A stretch of DNA of 64,000 nt from CAITSH01 sp025356665 (lineage in GTDB: Bacteria; Pseudomonadota; Gammaproteobacteria; Burkholderiales; SG8-39). The DNA is taken from contig JANXRV010000157.1 in assembly GCA_025356665.1 (NCBI GenBank), positions 1 through 64,000 on the forward strand. Direction: 5' to 3'. The position numbers were made by a program, and so were the translations under genes. A model generated the notes under the pieces. The model worked only from the letters and a program-made list of their open reading frames with translations, did not search any database and was not told where the DNA came from. Of the stretch, positions 62,888 through 64,000 are shown in pieces; position 1 is the stretch's first letter, and the number at the start of each line of letters is the position of its first letter.

Positions 62888-63891
62888 TGCAACTCCGGTC
62901 CGAGCAACTCGCGCAACACCTTACGCGCCCGCTCGCACCTTTATATATCTTACAAGGCGATGAGCCTTTACTGAAGCTGGAAGCGGCGGACGCCATTCGC
63001 GCAAAAGCCCGGAATGAGGGCTATGGCGAGCGCGCGCTTCTTTCGGTCGAACGCTATTTCGACTGGAACCAGCTCGGCGCAGCCGGGGCCAGCCTGTCGC
63101 TTTTTTCTGAAAAACGCCTTATCGAATTGCGCCTTCCCAGCGGCAAACCCGGTATCGAGGGTGCCAAGGCACTGGAAGCCTATTGCGCAGATCTGGCGCC
63201 CGATACCGTCACCCTGATTATCCTTCCGGCACTTGATCGCAAATCACAGGAAACGGCGTGGTACCGTGGCCTGACGATGTCCGCTGTCACTGTAAATATC
63301 ACTACGATCGACCGCGCACGTCTCCCTGATTGGATTGCAGGACGCCTCGGCGGCCAAAAGCAAAAGGCTGCGCGCGAAAGCCTCGAGTTCATCGCAGACT
63401 GCGTTGAGGGTAATTTGCTCGCCGCCCATCAAGAAATCCTGAAACTCGGTCTGCTGCATCCTCCGGGTGAAATCGCGGACGAGGCGATTCGCGCCGCCGT
63501 ATTGAATGTGGCGCGTTATGACGTTACCGACCTTTCGGTGGCCTTGCTAGCCGGCGATACCGTACGCTTGACACGGATTCTCGAAGGGCTTGAGGGTGAG
63601 GGTGAGGCTTTGCCTCGTATTTTGTGGGTTCTGGCTGAGGATATCAGGGCGCTCGCCCGGGTTCAGTCCGGCCTGTCAGAGGGACAAGCACTACCAGAGC
63701 TTTTAAATGCGGCTAGGGTTTGGCGTGAGCCGCGCAAAACCCTGATTTCGCGCGCCTCGCGAGCCGTACCGGCCAAAGCAGTGCGCAACGCACTGCGGCA
63801 TGCGGCACGCATAGACCGCATGGCCAAGGGCGTTGCCGATGGCAACCCGTGGAACGAATTGCTGCAGCTTGGGATGCGGTTCGCGCGCTAG
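62887..63891 (+). CDS. holA: DNA polymerase III delta subunit
   Basis: This 334-residue clamp-loader subunit has LYILQGDEPLLKLEAADAI near 17 and VERYFDWNQLGAAGASLSLF near 51 in its N-terminal domain; the middle holds IADCVEGNLLAAHQEILKLGLL (in parts: VEGNLLAAHQEILKLGLL near 177). The start is GTG overlapping the lptE stop. Length matches the family. Confidence 0.94.
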   Translation: MQLRSEQLAQHLTRPLAPLYILQGDEPLLKLEAADAIRAKARNEGYGERALLSVERYFDWNQLGAAGASLSLFSEKRLIELRLPSGKPGIEGAKALEAYCADLAPDTVTLIILPALDRKSQETAWYRGLTMSAVTVNITTIDRARLPDWIAGRLGGQKQKAARESLEFIADCVEGNLLAAHQEILKLGLLHPPGEIADEAIRAAVLNVARYDVTDLSVALLAGDTVRLTRILEGLEGEGEALPRILWVLAEDIRALARVQSGLSEGQALPELLNAARVWREPRKTLISRASRAVPAKAVRNALRHAARIDRMAKGVADGNPWNELLQLGMRFAR

Positions 63892-63896
63892 TCCCC

Positions 63897-63915
63897 AGCC
63901 AGCCCCGGGCTGGCT
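63897..63915. other. Strong hairpin between holA and proA
   Basis: A perfect 8-bp stem AGCCAGCC/GGCTGGCT with a 3-base loop. No T-run follows on either strand, so it may stabilise or pause rather than terminate. Confidence 0.55.
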
Positions 63916-63962
63916 ACCGATGGATTCTCCCGCCTCGGCATAAGGCGTAAAATCGGGCTCCG

Positions 63963-64000
63963 ATGGATACACCGACCGACATCAAAACCTACATGCATGA
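63963..64000 (+). CDS. proA: Start of gamma-glutamyl phosphate reductase (partial)
   Basis: Twelve codons (MDTPTDIKTYMH) before the window ends. The DIKxYM pattern and the position after holA match the N-terminus of ProA, the second enzyme of proline synthesis. This rests mainly on gene order. Confidence 0.6.
   Translation, partial: MDTPTDIKTYMH

Noticed and set aside
63590..63612. Repeated GAGGGT units
   Set aside because: They are inside holA and code for a Gly-Glu stretch of the protein; frame stays open and the family similarity continues on both sides.
1..64000. CRISPR arrays, tRNA and rRNA genes, prophage genes
   Set aside because: No regularly spaced repeats of 24-40 bases, no cloverleaf or rRNA stretches and no phage structural genes were recognised.

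Overview
The window is GC-rich chromosomal DNA of a betaproteobacterium, most likely a member of Burkholderiales. The housekeeping gene order points there: yggS-proC-yggT-yggU, yqgE-ruvX-pyrR-pyrB-pyrC', a cca/NDUFA9-like/lytic transglycosylase/5-FCL block, and leuS-lptE-holA-proA. So does the crowd of ten orphan Bug (TctC-family) periplasmic solute-binding proteins. No tRNA, rRNA, CRISPR array or prophage was recognised. The only mobile-element trace is the start of an IS1595-type transposase cut by the left window edge.

Layout. 1-404: transposase fragment. 818-3371: yggS, proC, yggT and a DUF167 gene. 3419-8696 (minus): a catabolic operon read as hydrolase, two-domain VOC/extradiol-dioxygenase-like protein, Bug, Ldh2-type dehydrogenase, Bug. 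9010-10884 (plus): a Tat-exported Bug and a metallo-beta-lactamase-fold lactonase-like hydrolase. 10971-15289 (minus): yqgE-ruvX-pyrR-pyrB-cupin-pyrC', where pyrC' has lost the dihydroorotase metal ligands. 15358-18955: Bug, class I photolyase, Bug. 18960-23721: enamidase-like amidohydrolase, FAD hydroxylase, an NMT1-like protein without a signal peptide, and a Bug, which together suggest an N-heterocycle catabolism module. 23871-29252 (plus): GT9, GtrA, ArnT/PMT-like glycosyltransferase, sialidase-like BNR protein and a membrane protein, a likely surface-glycan module. 29360-31615: small genes, a GST and a secreted EF-hand protein.

31730-42990 (minus) is a long CoA-linked degradation cluster: citryl-CoA lyase-like protein, Bug, acyl-CoA dehydrogenase, dienelactone hydrolase, CaiB CoA-transferase, Bug, enolase-superfamily enzyme, MaoC hydratase, acyl-CoA synthetase, Bug, acyl-CoA dehydrogenase. 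A divergent LysR regulator sits at 43191. 44195-51746 carries a second EF-hand protein, a membrane C13 (caspase-fold) peptidase, a cca with a degenerate HD domain, GST, NDUFA9-like protein, lytic transglycosylase and 5-FCL. 51800-56922 carries ilvA, a hydrolase/cupin pair, a Bug and two small genes. 56952-64000 carries uvrD, leuS, lptE, holA and the first codons of proA.

Two kinds of non-coding structure stand out. One is a 35-bp palindrome present five times between genes. The other is a set of unrelated 8-9 bp tandem arrays in the catabolic regions, three of which touch the Shine-Dalgarno sequence of a catabolic gene. All functions are read from the sequence and family knowledge; no database search was run.
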